Source: Streptomyces lucensis JCM 4490
Lineage (GTDB): Bacteria; Actinomycetota; Actinomycetes; Streptomycetales; Streptomycetaceae
NCBI RefSeq assembly: GCF_014650035.1
Contig: NZ_BMUE01000019.1
Span: 1-64,000 of the forward strand
Direction of reading: 5' to 3'
DNA: 64,000 bases
The notes under the pieces were generated by a model. The model was not told the origin of the DNA and ran no database searches. It worked only from the letters and a program-made list of their open reading frames with translations. How positions within the stretch are numbered: position 1 is the first letter of the stretch; every line of letters begins with the position of its first letter. Positions 18,475 to 26,458 of this stretch are shown in pieces. The translations under genes were made by a program, and so were the position numbers.

Positions 18475-18969
18475 ATGAACAGCGACAACGACCTCCAGAT
18501 CGCCGGCGACATCCTCGAAGTCCAGCACCTGCTCCAGCCCCCGCGCGAGCACCCGGCCACCGTGGCCGAGTTCGTGGGGCTCGCCCGCTCCATCGCCGCC
18601 GACCGCGGCCAGTGGGCGCACCTGGTCCGCTACGACGCCACCACCCGCTGGTACCACCGGCTCCGCACCGGCCCCGGCTACGAGGTGTGGCTGCTGTCCT
18701 GGGTGCCGGGGCAGGGCAGCGGTCCGCACGACCACGGCCGCTCCTCCGGAGTCCTCACCGTGCTGGAGGGCACTCTGACCGAGCGCACCGGGCGCGGCAC
18801 GCGCGCGCTGGCGGCCGGCGCCCAGCGGGTGTTCGCGCCCGGTTACGTCCACGAGGTCGTCAACGACGCCCTGGAGCCGGCGGTCAGCCTGCACGTCTAC
18901 CACCCCGGCCTGACCGAGATGCCGATGCACACCTCCCCGCACTGCGAGGCCCGTCCGGTGACTGCCTGA
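18475..18969 (+). CDS. cysteine dioxygenase family cupin
   Basis: 164 residues from the ATG at 18475, with GAGGA 11 bp upstream. Cytosolic Fe(II) cupin expected to oxidise cysteine to cysteine sulfinate. The iron ligands typical of the family are present: His85 and His87 in GSGPHDHGRSSG and His126 in APGYVHEVVN, within two cupin motifs. Length fits the short bacterial type. It may act on cysteine or a related thiol such as 3-mercaptopropionate; the sequence does not decide. The upstream Cys-run ORF strongly suggests cysteine is the relevant signal. Divergent from whiB; followed 33 bp later by fbiA, which seems to have its own start signals. Confidence 0.85.
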   Translation: MNSDNDLQIAGDILEVQHLLQPPREHPATVAEFVGLARSIAADRGQWAHLVRYDATTRWYHRLRTGPGYEVWLLSWVPGQGSGPHDHGRSSGVLTVLEGTLTERTGRGTRALAAGAQRVFAPGYVHEVVNDALEPAVSLHVYHPGLTEMPMHTSPHCEARPVTA

Positions 18970-18996
18970 CGCGACGTCGGACCCGCCTGCGAGACT
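18966..18996 (+). promoter_or_regulatory. candidate leaderless promoter of fbiA
   Basis: CTGACG (18966-18971), 19-bp spacer, GAGACT (18991-18996), which ends 6 nt before the fbiA ATG at 19003. No Shine-Dalgarno sequence precedes fbiA, so a leaderless mRNA is likely. Confidence 0.4.
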
Positions 18997-19002
18997 TGGC
19001 GC

Positions 19003-19962
19003 ATGCGCATTGTGGTTCTGGCAGGCGGCATCGGTGGTGCACGGTTCCTGCGCGGTCTGAAGCGGGCCGTGCCGGACGCGGACGTCACGGTGATCGGCAA
19101 CACCGGCGACGACATCCACCTCTTCGGGCTGAAGGTGTGCCCGGATCTGGACACGGTGATGTACACGCTGGGCGGCGGCATCAACGAGGAGCAGGGCTGG
19201 GGACGGGCCGACGAGACCTTCCACCTCAAGGAGGAACTGGCGGCGTACGGCGTCGGCCCGGAGTGGTTCGGGCTGGGCGACCGGGACTTCGCCACGCACA
19301 TCGTGCGGACGCAGATGCTGGGCGCCGGCTATCCGCTCAGCGCGGTCACCGAGGCGCTGTGCGACCGCTGGAAGCCGGGCGTGCGGCTGATCCCGATGAC
19401 CGACGACCGCGTGGAGACGCACGTCGCGGCGGAGATCGACGGCGAGCGCAAGGCGATTCACTTCCAGGAGTACTGGGTGCGGCTGCGGGCCTCCGTGGCC
19501 GCCCAGGCCGTGGTCCCGGTCGGCGCCGAGCAGGCCAAGCCCGCCCCGGGCGTCCTGGAGGCCATCGCCGAGGCCGACGTCATCCTCTTCCCGCCGTCCA
19601 ACCCGGTCGTGTCCATCGGCACGATCCTCGCCGTCCCCGGCATCCGGGAGGCCATCGCCGACGCGGGCGTGCCCGTGATCGGCCTCTCCCCCATCGTCGG
19701 GGACGCGCCCGTGCGCGGGATGGCCGACAAGGTGCTCGCCGCGGTCGGTGTGGAGTCGACGGCCGCCGCGGTCGCCGAGCACTACGGCTCCGGACTGCTG
19801 GACGGCTGGCTGGTCGACACGGTGGACGCGGACGCGGTCGAGCGGGTCGAGGAGGACGGCATCCGCTGCCGGGCCGTGCCGCTGATGATGACCGATCTCG
19901 ACGCGGCCGCGCAGATGGCGCGGGAGGCGCTGGCGCTGGCGGAGGAGGTGCGGACAGCGTGA
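19003..19962 (+). CDS. fbiA: 2-phospho-L-lactate (phosphoenolpyruvyl) transferase, F420 biosynthesis
   Basis: 319 residues, CofD/FbiA family. Transfers a phospholactyl/phosphoenolpyruvyl group to the deazaflavin Fo, making (dehydro)F420-0. Family features: N-terminal MRIVVLAGGIGGARFLRGL nucleotide-binding loop, VIGNTGDDIHLFGLKVCPDLDT, the GGGINEEQGWGRADE segment and ILFPPSNPVVSIGTIL. Full length. Its TGA overlaps the GTG start of fbiB, so the pair is co-translated. F420 serves redox enzymes, including those for natural product synthesis, in Streptomyces. Confidence 0.96.
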   Translation: MRIVVLAGGIGGARFLRGLKRAVPDADVTVIGNTGDDIHLFGLKVCPDLDTVMYTLGGGINEEQGWGRADETFHLKEELAAYGVGPEWFGLGDRDFATHIVRTQMLGAGYPLSAVTEALCDRWKPGVRLIPMTDDRVETHVAAEIDGERKAIHFQEYWVRLRASVAAQAVVPVGAEQAKPAPGVLEAIAEADVILFPPSNPVVSIGTILAVPGIREAIADAGVPVIGLSPIVGDAPVRGMADKVLAAVGVESTAAAVAEHYGSGLLDGWLVDTVDADAVERVEEDGIRCRAVPLMMTDLDAAAQMAREALALAEEVRTA

Positions 19963-21281
19963 GCAGGGAGCGCCCGGAGTACACGGTCCGGGCCCTGACC
20001 GGCATCCCCGAGGTGCGGCCGGGTGACGACCTCGCCAAGCTGATCGCCGCCGCCGGGCCCGGCCTGGCCGACGGGGACGTGTTGCTCGTCACCTCCAAGA
20101 TCGTCTCCAAGGCCGAGGGGCGGATCGTGCGGGCGGCCGACCGGGAGGCGGCCATCGACGCCGAGACGGTCCGGGTCGTCGCCCGGCGCGGCACGCTGCG
20201 CATCGTGGAGAACCGGCAGGGCCTGGTCATGGCCGCCGCCGGGGTCGACGCCTCGAACACGCCCTCCGGCACCGTGCTGCTGCTGCCCGAGGACCCGGAC
20301 GCGTCCGCGCGTGCGATCCGCGACGGGCTGCGCGACGCCCTCGGCGTCAACGTCGGTGTCGTCGTCACCGACACCTTCGGGCGACCCTGGCGGGCGGGGC
20401 TCACGGACGTGGCGATCGGCGCCGCCGGGGTGCGTGTGCTGGACGATCTGCGCGGGGGGACGGACGCGCACGGCAATCCGCTCAGCGCGACCGTCGTGGC
20501 CACCGCGGACGAGCTGGCCGCCGCCGGGGACCTGGTCAAGGGAAAGGCCGCGGGCCGGCCGGTGGCCGTGGTGCGCGGGCTGCGCCACCTGGTGGACCGC
20601 GCCGGGGACGAGAGCACCGACGGTGGGGGTGCTCGGGCGCTGGTGCGTTCCGCGCGTGACGACATGTTCCGGCTCGGCACCTCCGAGGCGGTCCGTGAGG
20701 CCGTGACCCAGCGGCGCACCGTGCGGGCCTTCACCGACGAGCCCGTGGACCCCGCCGCGGTACGGCGCGCGGTGGCCGCGGCGGTCACCGCGCCCGCCCC
20801 GCACCACACCACGCCGTGGCGGTTCGTGCTGCTGGAGTCGGCGGAGTCCCGCACCGGGCTGCTGGACGCGATGCGGGACGCCTGGATCGCCGACCTGCGC
20901 CGGGACGGCAAGAGCGAGGAGTCCATCGCCAGACGGGTGCGGCGCGGGGACGTCCTGCGCAACGCCCCCTACCTCGTCGTGCCCTGCCTCGTCATGGACG
21001 GTTCCCACCACTACGGGGACGTCCGGCGGGACGGGGCCGAGCGGGAGATGTTCGTCGTCGCGTCGGGCGCGGGGGTGCAGAACTTCCTGGTCGCACTGGC
21101 CGGGGAGCGGCTGGGCTCGGCGTGGGTGTCCTCCACGATGTTCTGCCGGGACGTGGTGCGCGACGTACTGGGGCTGCCGGCGCGGTGGGACCCCATGGGC
21201 GCGGTCGCGGTCGGCCACCCCGCGGAGGAGCCGAGGCCCAGGCCGGGGCGGGACGCGGAAGCGTTCATCGAGGTGCGGTGA
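19959..21281 (+). CDS. fbiB: coenzyme F420 gamma-glutamyl ligase with C-terminal nitroreductase-like domain
   Basis: 440 residues from the GTG at 19959, which overlaps the fbiA stop (GTGA). Residues ~1-240 are the CofE-type gamma-glutamyl ligase (LLVTSKIVSKAEGRIV, GVVVTDTFGRPWRAGLTDVAIG) that adds glutamates to F420-0. Residues ~245-440 are an FMN-binding nitroreductase-like domain (QRRTVRAFTDEPVDPAAV, APHHTTPWRF) that in mycobacterial FbiB reduces dehydro-F420-0. This two-domain form is the actinobacterial type. A longer in-frame extension upstream is a shadow of fbiA. Confidence 0.96.
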   Translation: MSRERPEYTVRALTGIPEVRPGDDLAKLIAAAGPGLADGDVLLVTSKIVSKAEGRIVRAADREAAIDAETVRVVARRGTLRIVENRQGLVMAAAGVDASNTPSGTVLLLPEDPDASARAIRDGLRDALGVNVGVVVTDTFGRPWRAGLTDVAIGAAGVRVLDDLRGGTDAHGNPLSATVVATADELAAAGDLVKGKAAGRPVAVVRGLRHLVDRAGDESTDGGGARALVRSARDDMFRLGTSEAVREAVTQRRTVRAFTDEPVDPAAVRRAVAAAVTAPAPHHTTPWRFVLLESAESRTGLLDAMRDAWIADLRRDGKSEESIARRVRRGDVLRNAPYLVVPCLVMDGSHHYGDVRRDGAEREMFVVASGAGVQNFLVALAGERLGSAWVSSTMFCRDVVRDVLGLPARWDPMGAVAVGHPAEEPRPRPGRDAEAFIEVR

Positions 21282-21386
21282 GCCGTGGGGAGCAGCGGAG
21301 CGCGGACGGTGCGGGTCCCGTCGTGCTGAGGACCGCCTAGTCTCGTAGGACGGCACCGGCACCTCGACACCCCCAGGACCTCACCA

Positions 21387-22409
21387 GTGGCAGGACGCTT
21401 CGACCCGCGCCCCACGCGTACGACCGTGCGCGGCGGGCACGTCGGCGTGCCCCCGGGAGCTGCCGCGGGGATACCCCGGCAGGCGGCGGCACCGCCGCGG
21501 GCACGGCGCTGGGCGCCGGACGGGCCGCTCGACCTCGGGCTGGTGCTCGGGCCGCTGCGGCGCGGGCCCGCCGACCCGACGTTCCGCGCCACGGCGGACG
21601 GGTCCGTGTGGCGGGCCAGCCGCACCCCCGCCGGGCCGGGCACGCTGCGGGTGCGGGCGTACGGCGGTGAGGTGCTCGGCGAGGCCTGGGGACCCGGCGC
21701 CGAATGGCTGCTGGACCGGCTGCCCGAGTTGCTCGGCGCGGCCGACGACCCGGACGCGTTCGTGCCCCGGCACCGGGTGGTGGCGCTGGCGCGGCACCGG
21801 CGGCCGGGGCTGCGGCTGACGCGGACCGGGCTGGTGCTGGAGTCCCTGATCCCGTCGGTGCTGGAGCAGAAGGTCACCACCGACGAGGCGTACCGGGCGT
21901 GGCGGCTGCTGGTGCGGAGGTTCGGGGAGCCGGCGCCGGGACCCGCGGGAGCCGGCGAACGGCCGATGTGGGTGATGCCCGCGCCCCGGACCTGGGCGCT
22001 GATTCCCTCCTGGGAGTGGCACCGGGCGGGCGTCGACGACAAGCGGGCGTCGACGGTCCTGCGTGCGGTGCGGGTCGCCGCGCGGCTGGAGCAGGCTGTG
22101 GGGATGCCGGCGGTCGAGGCGCGGGCGCGGCTGGAGGTCGTGCCGGGGATCGGTCCGTGGACGTCGGCGGAGGTCGTGCAGCGCAGCCATGGGGCGGCGG
22201 ACGCGGTGACGGTCGGGGATCTGCATCTGCCCGGGATCGTGGGGTGGGCGCTGGCGGGGGACCGGGACGCGGACGATGCGGAGATGCTGCGGCTGCTGGA
22301 GCCGTACGCCGGGCAGCGGCATCGGGCGGCGCGGTTGATCCTGCTGAGTGGGCGGACGCCGGCTCGGCGGGCGCCGAAGATGTACCGGGTGGACATCGGG
22401 TTGCTGTGA
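21387..22409 (+). CDS. DNA-3-methyladenine glycosylase-like (HhH-GPD) protein
   Basis: 340 residues from a GTG at 21387. The C-terminal ~200 residues carry the helix-hairpin-helix LEVVPGIGPWTSAEVVQR and the following AVTVGDLHLPGIVGWAL, where the Asp is the expected catalytic residue of the AlkA/OGG superfamily; LTRTGLVLESLIPSVLEQKVTTDEA is the preceding helix pair. The N-terminal ~150 residues resemble the AlkA-type beta domain. It would excise alkylated bases in repair; exact substrate unknown. It is about 105 bp downstream of fbiB and convergent with the guanylyltransferase gene. Confidence 0.85.
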   Translation: MAGRFDPRPTRTTVRGGHVGVPPGAAAGIPRQAAAPPRARRWAPDGPLDLGLVLGPLRRGPADPTFRATADGSVWRASRTPAGPGTLRVRAYGGEVLGEAWGPGAEWLLDRLPELLGAADDPDAFVPRHRVVALARHRRPGLRLTRTGLVLESLIPSVLEQKVTTDEAYRAWRLLVRRFGEPAPGPAGAGERPMWVMPAPRTWALIPSWEWHRAGVDDKRASTVLRAVRVAARLEQAVGMPAVEARARLEVVPGIGPWTSAEVVQRSHGAADAVTVGDLHLPGIVGWALAGDRDADDAEMLRLLEPYAGQRHRAARLILLSGRTPARRAPKMYRVDIGLL

Positions 22410-22449
22410 GGCGCGCGCCGTGCGCTGGGGCTGTCGGCGGGGGTTGCGG

Positions 22450-22543
22450 CGCTTGCCCGCGCGGGCGGGGTGCCTCCCCCAGAGGGGGTACCCCCAGCGC
22501 CCAGCGCCCACCCGTGCTGCCCCAGCGGCACGACTGCCCGCGG
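22450..22543. repeat. dispersed intergenic repeat, copy B
   Basis: Second copy of the element at 11797-11885, sharing GGGGTGCCTCCCCCAGAGGG and CCCCAGCGGCACGACTGCCC. It differs from copy A by a few substitutions and a 7-bp local duplication (CCAGCGC). It lies just past the stop of the HhH-GPD gene. Confidence 0.75.
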
Positions 22544-22663
22544 CTAGGGCGGCACCGCTGCCCGCGGCTACGGCGGCACGACTGGCTGGGGCCAGGGCGG
22601 CGCGACTGCCCGTAGCCAGGGCGGCGCGGCTGCCCGCGGTTACCGCGGCGCGGCTGTCTGCGG
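22544..22663. repeat. five 24-bp tandem repeats
   Basis: Five head-to-tail 24-bp units (starts 22544, 22568, 22592, 22616, 22640) of the form YYASSGCGGCRCSRCTGYC with a GCGG-type end, continuing directly from copy B of the dispersed repeat. The array ends a few bases before the guanylyltransferase stop codon. The unit looks like amplification of the end of the dispersed repeat. Confidence 0.88.
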
Positions 22664-22670
22664 CTACGCG

Positions 22671-23753
22671 TTACTGGTCCGAGGAGAAGCGGAGGGCTCC
22701 CGCGGGGATGCGGGCGTCGCACCAGACTCGTACGCCCTCGCGCAGTTCGTTGTCGGCGCCCACGACCGCGCCGTCGCCGACGACCGTGCCGGTGAGGACG
22801 GAGCGTTCGCCGATGCGGGCGCGGGAGCCGATGAGGGAGTCGGTGATGACGGCGCCGGGTTCGATGACCGCGCCGGGGAGGATGGTCGAGCCGGAGACCC
22901 GGGCGCCCTCCGCCACGGACGCGCCCTCGCCGACCACCGTGCCGTCCGTCAGCTTGGCGTCGGGGGCGACCCTCGCCGTGGGCAGGATCAGCCGGGCGCC
23001 GCAGCGGCCCGGGACAGCCGGCGAGGGGGCCCGGCCGAGGACCAGGTCCGCCGAGCCGCGGACGAAGGCCGCCGGGGTGCCGAGGTCCAGCCAGTACGTC
23101 GAGTCCACCATGCCCTGGAGGTGGGCCCCGGCGGCCAGGAGCCCGGGGAACGTCTCGCGTTCGACCGAGACCGGCCGGCCCGCCGGGATCGTGTCGATGA
23201 CCGAGCGGCGGAAGACGTACGCCCCCGCGTTGATCTGGTCGGTGACGATCTCCTCGGGCGTCTGCGGCTTCTCCAGGAAGGCGAGGACACGGCCGGTCCC
23301 GTCCGTCGGGACCAGGCCGTAGGCGCGGGGGTCCGTCACCCGCGTCAGGTGCAGGGAGACGTCCGCGCCCGTCGACTCGTGGGTGCCGACCAGGGCCCTG
23401 ATGTCCAGGCCGGTCAGGATGTCGCCGTTGAAGATCAGGACCGGGTCGTCGGGACCGGAGTGGAGGCGTGCGGCCACGTTGCGGATGGCGCCGCCCGTGC
23501 CGAGCGGCTCCTCCTCGGTGACGTACTCCAGGTGCAGACCGAGCGCGGAGCCGTCGCCGAAGTAGGGCTCGAAGACCTCGGCGAGGTAGCTCGTCGCGAG
23601 GACGATGTGATCGACGCCCGCCGCTCTCGCCCTGGCCAGCTGGTGGGTGAGGAACGGCACCCCGGCGGCCGGGACCATGGGCTTGGGAGTGTGCACCGTG
23701 AGCGGGCGCAGCCGGGTGCCTTTGCCGCCGACCAGGAGGATCGCTTCTGTCAC
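22671..23753 (-). CDS. mannose-1-phosphate guanylyltransferase / NDP-sugar pyrophosphorylase
   Basis: 360 residues from a GTG at 23753 (MTEAILLVGGKGTRLRPLTV). Nucleotidyltransferase motif LVGGKGTRLRPLTVHTPKPMVP, sugar-binding NGDILTGLDI and EKPQ, then a C-terminal left-handed beta-helix from hexapeptide-like repeats (residues ~250-340: VAPDAKLTDGTVVGEGASVA and following). It is orthologous in context to M. tuberculosis Rv3264c, which makes GDP-mannose from mannose-1-phosphate, the step after manA and manB here. Specificity for GTP/mannose is inferred from this context; other NDP-sugars remain possible. Ribosome-binding site weak. Confidence 0.9.
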   Translation of the reverse strand: MTEAILLVGGKGTRLRPLTVHTPKPMVPAAGVPFLTHQLARARAAGVDHIVLATSYLAEVFEPYFGDGSALGLHLEYVTEEEPLGTGGAIRNVAARLHSGPDDPVLIFNGDILTGLDIRALVGTHESTGADVSLHLTRVTDPRAYGLVPTDGTGRVLAFLEKPQTPEEIVTDQINAGAYVFRRSVIDTIPAGRPVSVERETFPGLLAAGAHLQGMVDSTYWLDLGTPAAFVRGSADLVLGRAPSPAVPGRCGARLILPTARVAPDAKLTDGTVVGEGASVAEGARVSGSTILPGAVIEPGAVITDSLIGSRARIGERSVLTGTVVGDGAVVGADNELREGVRVWCDARIPAGALRFSSDQ

Positions 23754-24161
23754 CTGTCGTCTCTGCTTCCTGCCGGGACCGGCGAACCGCTCGTGACTAC
23801 TCGTTTCGGCCGGTCAGTGTATGCAGACCGTGCGACGACGCCCGGATGGCCACGCGGTGTCCCGGAGGATACGCGTCCGGTTTCCCCCGATCGCCGCGGG
23901 ACGACCTCCTGGTCGGCTCCCGCCCGTGCCCGCACCCGTCCCCCGACGGCGGCGGACACGCACCCCGGCCCGCAGCGCCCGCCTTCCGGGCACGCGATGG
24001 CATAACCGCCCCGATGGCCGGAGTTCACGTCCAGTCGTACGTTCTTCCCCTTGGGGTACAGATTGCCATCGCCCGGCGTGAGATATGCCCTTCCGCTCGG
24101 ATTGGCACCGCGAGTGCTCCCACCGCCAGGCGCGCGCCCCGCCGCGCGTACCCTGTCCCGG
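23754..24161. other. divergent intergenic region
   Basis: 408 bp with no convincing gene; short Arg-rich frames on both strands lack codon bias. Around 24020-24110 the sequence is less GC-rich and includes the small inverted repeat CCCCTTGGGG. No promoter was identified with confidence. Confidence 0.45.
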
Positions 24162-24917
24162 GTGAACGCCACCGATCGCACCCCCGCCGGCCTGCTGACC
24201 TCCGCGCTCGCAGCGGACCCCGGCCGTCCCTTGGTGACCTTCTACGACGACGCCACGGGCGAACGGGTCGAGCTGTCCGTGGCCACCTTCGCCAACTGGG
24301 TGGCCAAGACCGCCAACCTCCTCCAGGGCGACCTCTCCGCCGGTCCCGGTGACCGGGTCGCGCTGCTGCTGCCCGCGCACTGGCAGACGGCGGTGTGGCT
24401 GCTGGCCTGCTCCTCGGTGGGCGCGGTCGCGGATGTCGCGGGGGACCCGGCGGCGGCCGACGTGGTGGTCAGCGGGCCGGACACGCTGGAGGCCGCGCGG
24501 GCCTGCCGCGGCGAGCGGGTCGCGCTCGCGCTGCGGCCGCTGGGCGGCCGGTTCCCGCAGCCGCCGGCGGGTTTCGCCGACTACGCCGTGGAGGTGCCGG
24601 GCCAGGGCGACCGGTTCGCGCCGTTCGCGCCGGTGGACCCGGACGACGCCGCGCTGATCGTCGCCGGACGGGAGTTCAGCGGGGCCGAGATCGTCGAGCG
24701 GGCCTCGGCGCAGGCGCCGTCGCTGGACCTGACGGGTCCCGGGTCCAGGCTGCTGTCGGGGCTGCCGTACGACACGTGGGAGGGACTCGGCGCGGGGCTG
24801 TACGCGCCGCTGGCCGTCGGCGGGTCCGTGGTGCTGTGCCGTCATCTCGACCGGCTGGACGAGGAGGCCCTCGCCAAGCGGATCGAGAGTGAGAGGGTGA
24901 CCGCGGTCCGGCGGTGA
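24162..24917 (+). CDS. TIGR03089 family protein (adenylate-forming enzyme-like, truncated)
   Basis: 251 residues from the GTG at 24162 (MNATDRTPAGLLTSALAADP). It resembles the N-terminal part of AMP-dependent ligases (LVTFYDDATGERVELSVATFANWVAKTANLL, GDRVALLLPAHWQTAVWLLA) but ends far short of the ~500-residue family size and lacks the usual P-loop and GxxGxPK motifs, as in the actinobacterial TIGR03089 family. Catalysis is therefore doubtful. It precedes the LCP cluster on the same strand (130-bp gap), a conserved neighbourhood. Confidence 0.85.
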   Translation: MNATDRTPAGLLTSALAADPGRPLVTFYDDATGERVELSVATFANWVAKTANLLQGDLSAGPGDRVALLLPAHWQTAVWLLACSSVGAVADVAGDPAAADVVVSGPDTLEAARACRGERVALALRPLGGRFPQPPAGFADYAVEVPGQGDRFAPFAPVDPDDAALIVAGREFSGAEIVERASAQAPSLDLTGPGSRLLSGLPYDTWEGLGAGLYAPLAVGGSVVLCRHLDRLDEEALAKRIESERVTAVRR

Positions 24918-25046
24918 GGCCAGGCCCGGGCCAGGCCGCCGGCGTCCCCCGTTCGGAGTAGCAAAGGGCGCTGCCCCGCTGCCTGGCCCGCCATGGTCGT
25001 AGGAGCAGCACGTGACGCTCGTACGCCCTGAGGGGGTGCCCCGGCC

Positions 25047-26228
25047 GTGTCCGACACCGCAGGCAGACCCCTCGGTCCCGGTCCCGGGGCCTCCGCCACC
25101 GGTGAGGGCCTGGTGCGGCGGCACCGGCGGCGCTGGCTGCGGGGTTCGGCGCTGGGGGCGGCCGTACTCCTCGTCTCGGCCGCCGGAGCCGGCTGGGCCG
25201 TCTACGCCAAGCTCAGCGGCAACATCACCGCCGACGAGGCGGCCGCCGCCGAACTGGCCCGGTACGAGCGGGAGCGGCCCACCTCGCTGGTGCGCGGGGC
25301 GCAGAACATCCTGCTGATCGGGTCGGACACGCGGGCCGGTGACGGCAACGGCGAGTACGGGCGGGACCTGGGCAGCGAGCGCTCGGACACGACGATCCTG
25401 CTGCACCTGGCCGCCGACCGGCACAGTGCCACCGCCGTCTCGCTGCCCCGCGACCTGATGGTGGACATCCCCGGCTGCCGGCGCCAGGACGGCAGCCGCA
25501 GCGAACCGGTGTTCGCGATGTTCAACCACGCGTTCCAGGTGGGCGGTTCGGCGTGCACGATCCGTACCGTCGAGAAGCTGACGGACATACGGATCGACCA
25601 TCACATGGTCGTCGACTTCAGCGGGTTCAAGGAGATGGTGGACGCCGTCGACGGAGTGCAGGTGTGCCTCAAGGAACCCGTCGACGACAAGGCGGCGAAG
25701 CTGAGGCTGCCCGCGGGCAGGATCACCCTCGACGGGGAGCAGGCGCTCGGGTACGTGCGGGTGCGCAAGTCGCTCGGCGACGGCAGCGACACCGAACGGA
25801 TGGAGCGGCAGCAGCGGTTCCTCGGCGCGCTCGTCGACAAGGTCCAGAGCAACGACGTCCTGCTGAACCCCGTGAAGCTGTACCCGGTGCTGGACGCGGC
25901 GACCTCCTCGCTCACCACCGATCCGGAACTGGCCAGTCTGCGCGGTTTGTACCAGCTGGTGCGCGGACTGCGCGACATCCCCACGGAACGCGTGCAGTTC
26001 CTGACGGTGCCGAGGGAGTCGTACGTCTACGACGTCAACCGCGACCAGCTCGTGGAGCCGGAGGCCGAGAAGCTGTTCGCGCGGCTGCGGGCCGACGAGC
26101 CGGTGACGGTGACCAGGCATCCTTCACAGGACCTTCCCGGGAACACCCCGGGGGAGAACGGCGGGAGCACCCCCTCCCCCGCTCCCACCTTCAGCGGGAA
26201 CACCGCCGCCGAGCATCCCTGCGAGTAA
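25047..26228 (+). CDS. LCP (LytR-CpsA-Psr) family protein 1
   Basis: 393 residues from the GTG at 25047. Short cytosolic N-terminus, one membrane helix (about 34-54), then an extracytoplasmic LCP catalytic domain: ILLIGSDTR, RSDTTILLHL, SLPRDLMVDIPG, and the Arg-rich YVRVRKSLGDGSDTERMERQQRF. These conserved Asp and Arg residues bind the pyrophosphate of the polyprenyl-linked substrate and metal. LCP enzymes attach teichoic acid- or arabinogalactan-type polymers to peptidoglycan. There is no LytR_C domain; the tail is short and Pro/Ser-rich. First of six LCP genes within 11.6 kb. Confidence 0.93.
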   Translation: MSDTAGRPLGPGPGASATGEGLVRRHRRRWLRGSALGAAVLLVSAAGAGWAVYAKLSGNITADEAAAAELARYERERPTSLVRGAQNILLIGSDTRAGDGNGEYGRDLGSERSDTTILLHLAADRHSATAVSLPRDLMVDIPGCRRQDGSRSEPVFAMFNHAFQVGGSACTIRTVEKLTDIRIDHHMVVDFSGFKEMVDAVDGVQVCLKEPVDDKAAKLRLPAGRITLDGEQALGYVRVRKSLGDGSDTERMERQQRFLGALVDKVQSNDVLLNPVKLYPVLDAATSSLTTDPELASLRGLYQLVRGLRDIPTERVQFLTVPRESYVYDVNRDQLVEPEAEKLFARLRADEPVTVTRHPSQDLPGNTPGENGGSTPSPAPTFSGNTAAEHPCE

Positions 26229-26458
26229 GAGGTTCACCAAGACGACGAACTTCACTTCAGAAAATGAGGTGGATTGCCCGCTTGTAGGAACGTCGAATTT
26301 GTCACGGGCGTCGCCCGACGCTGAACTGGGCGGATAGTGTGAGCGATCCGGTGCACCTGGCCGCGAGGTCCGTCCTGGGGTCGTGCACTGATTCACCGAG
26401 ACCCGAGCGCCTTGAGGGGGAAGGCGCCGCGTGGCCCCGACGGAGGATTCGGACAACC

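Noticed and set aside
24085..24125. GGCACCGCGAGTGCTCCC resembled a CIRCE (HrcA) element.
   Set aside because: Only one half-site with a wrong centre; a true CIRCE has two 9-bp arms with a 9-bp gap, and the adjacent gene is not a chaperone gene.
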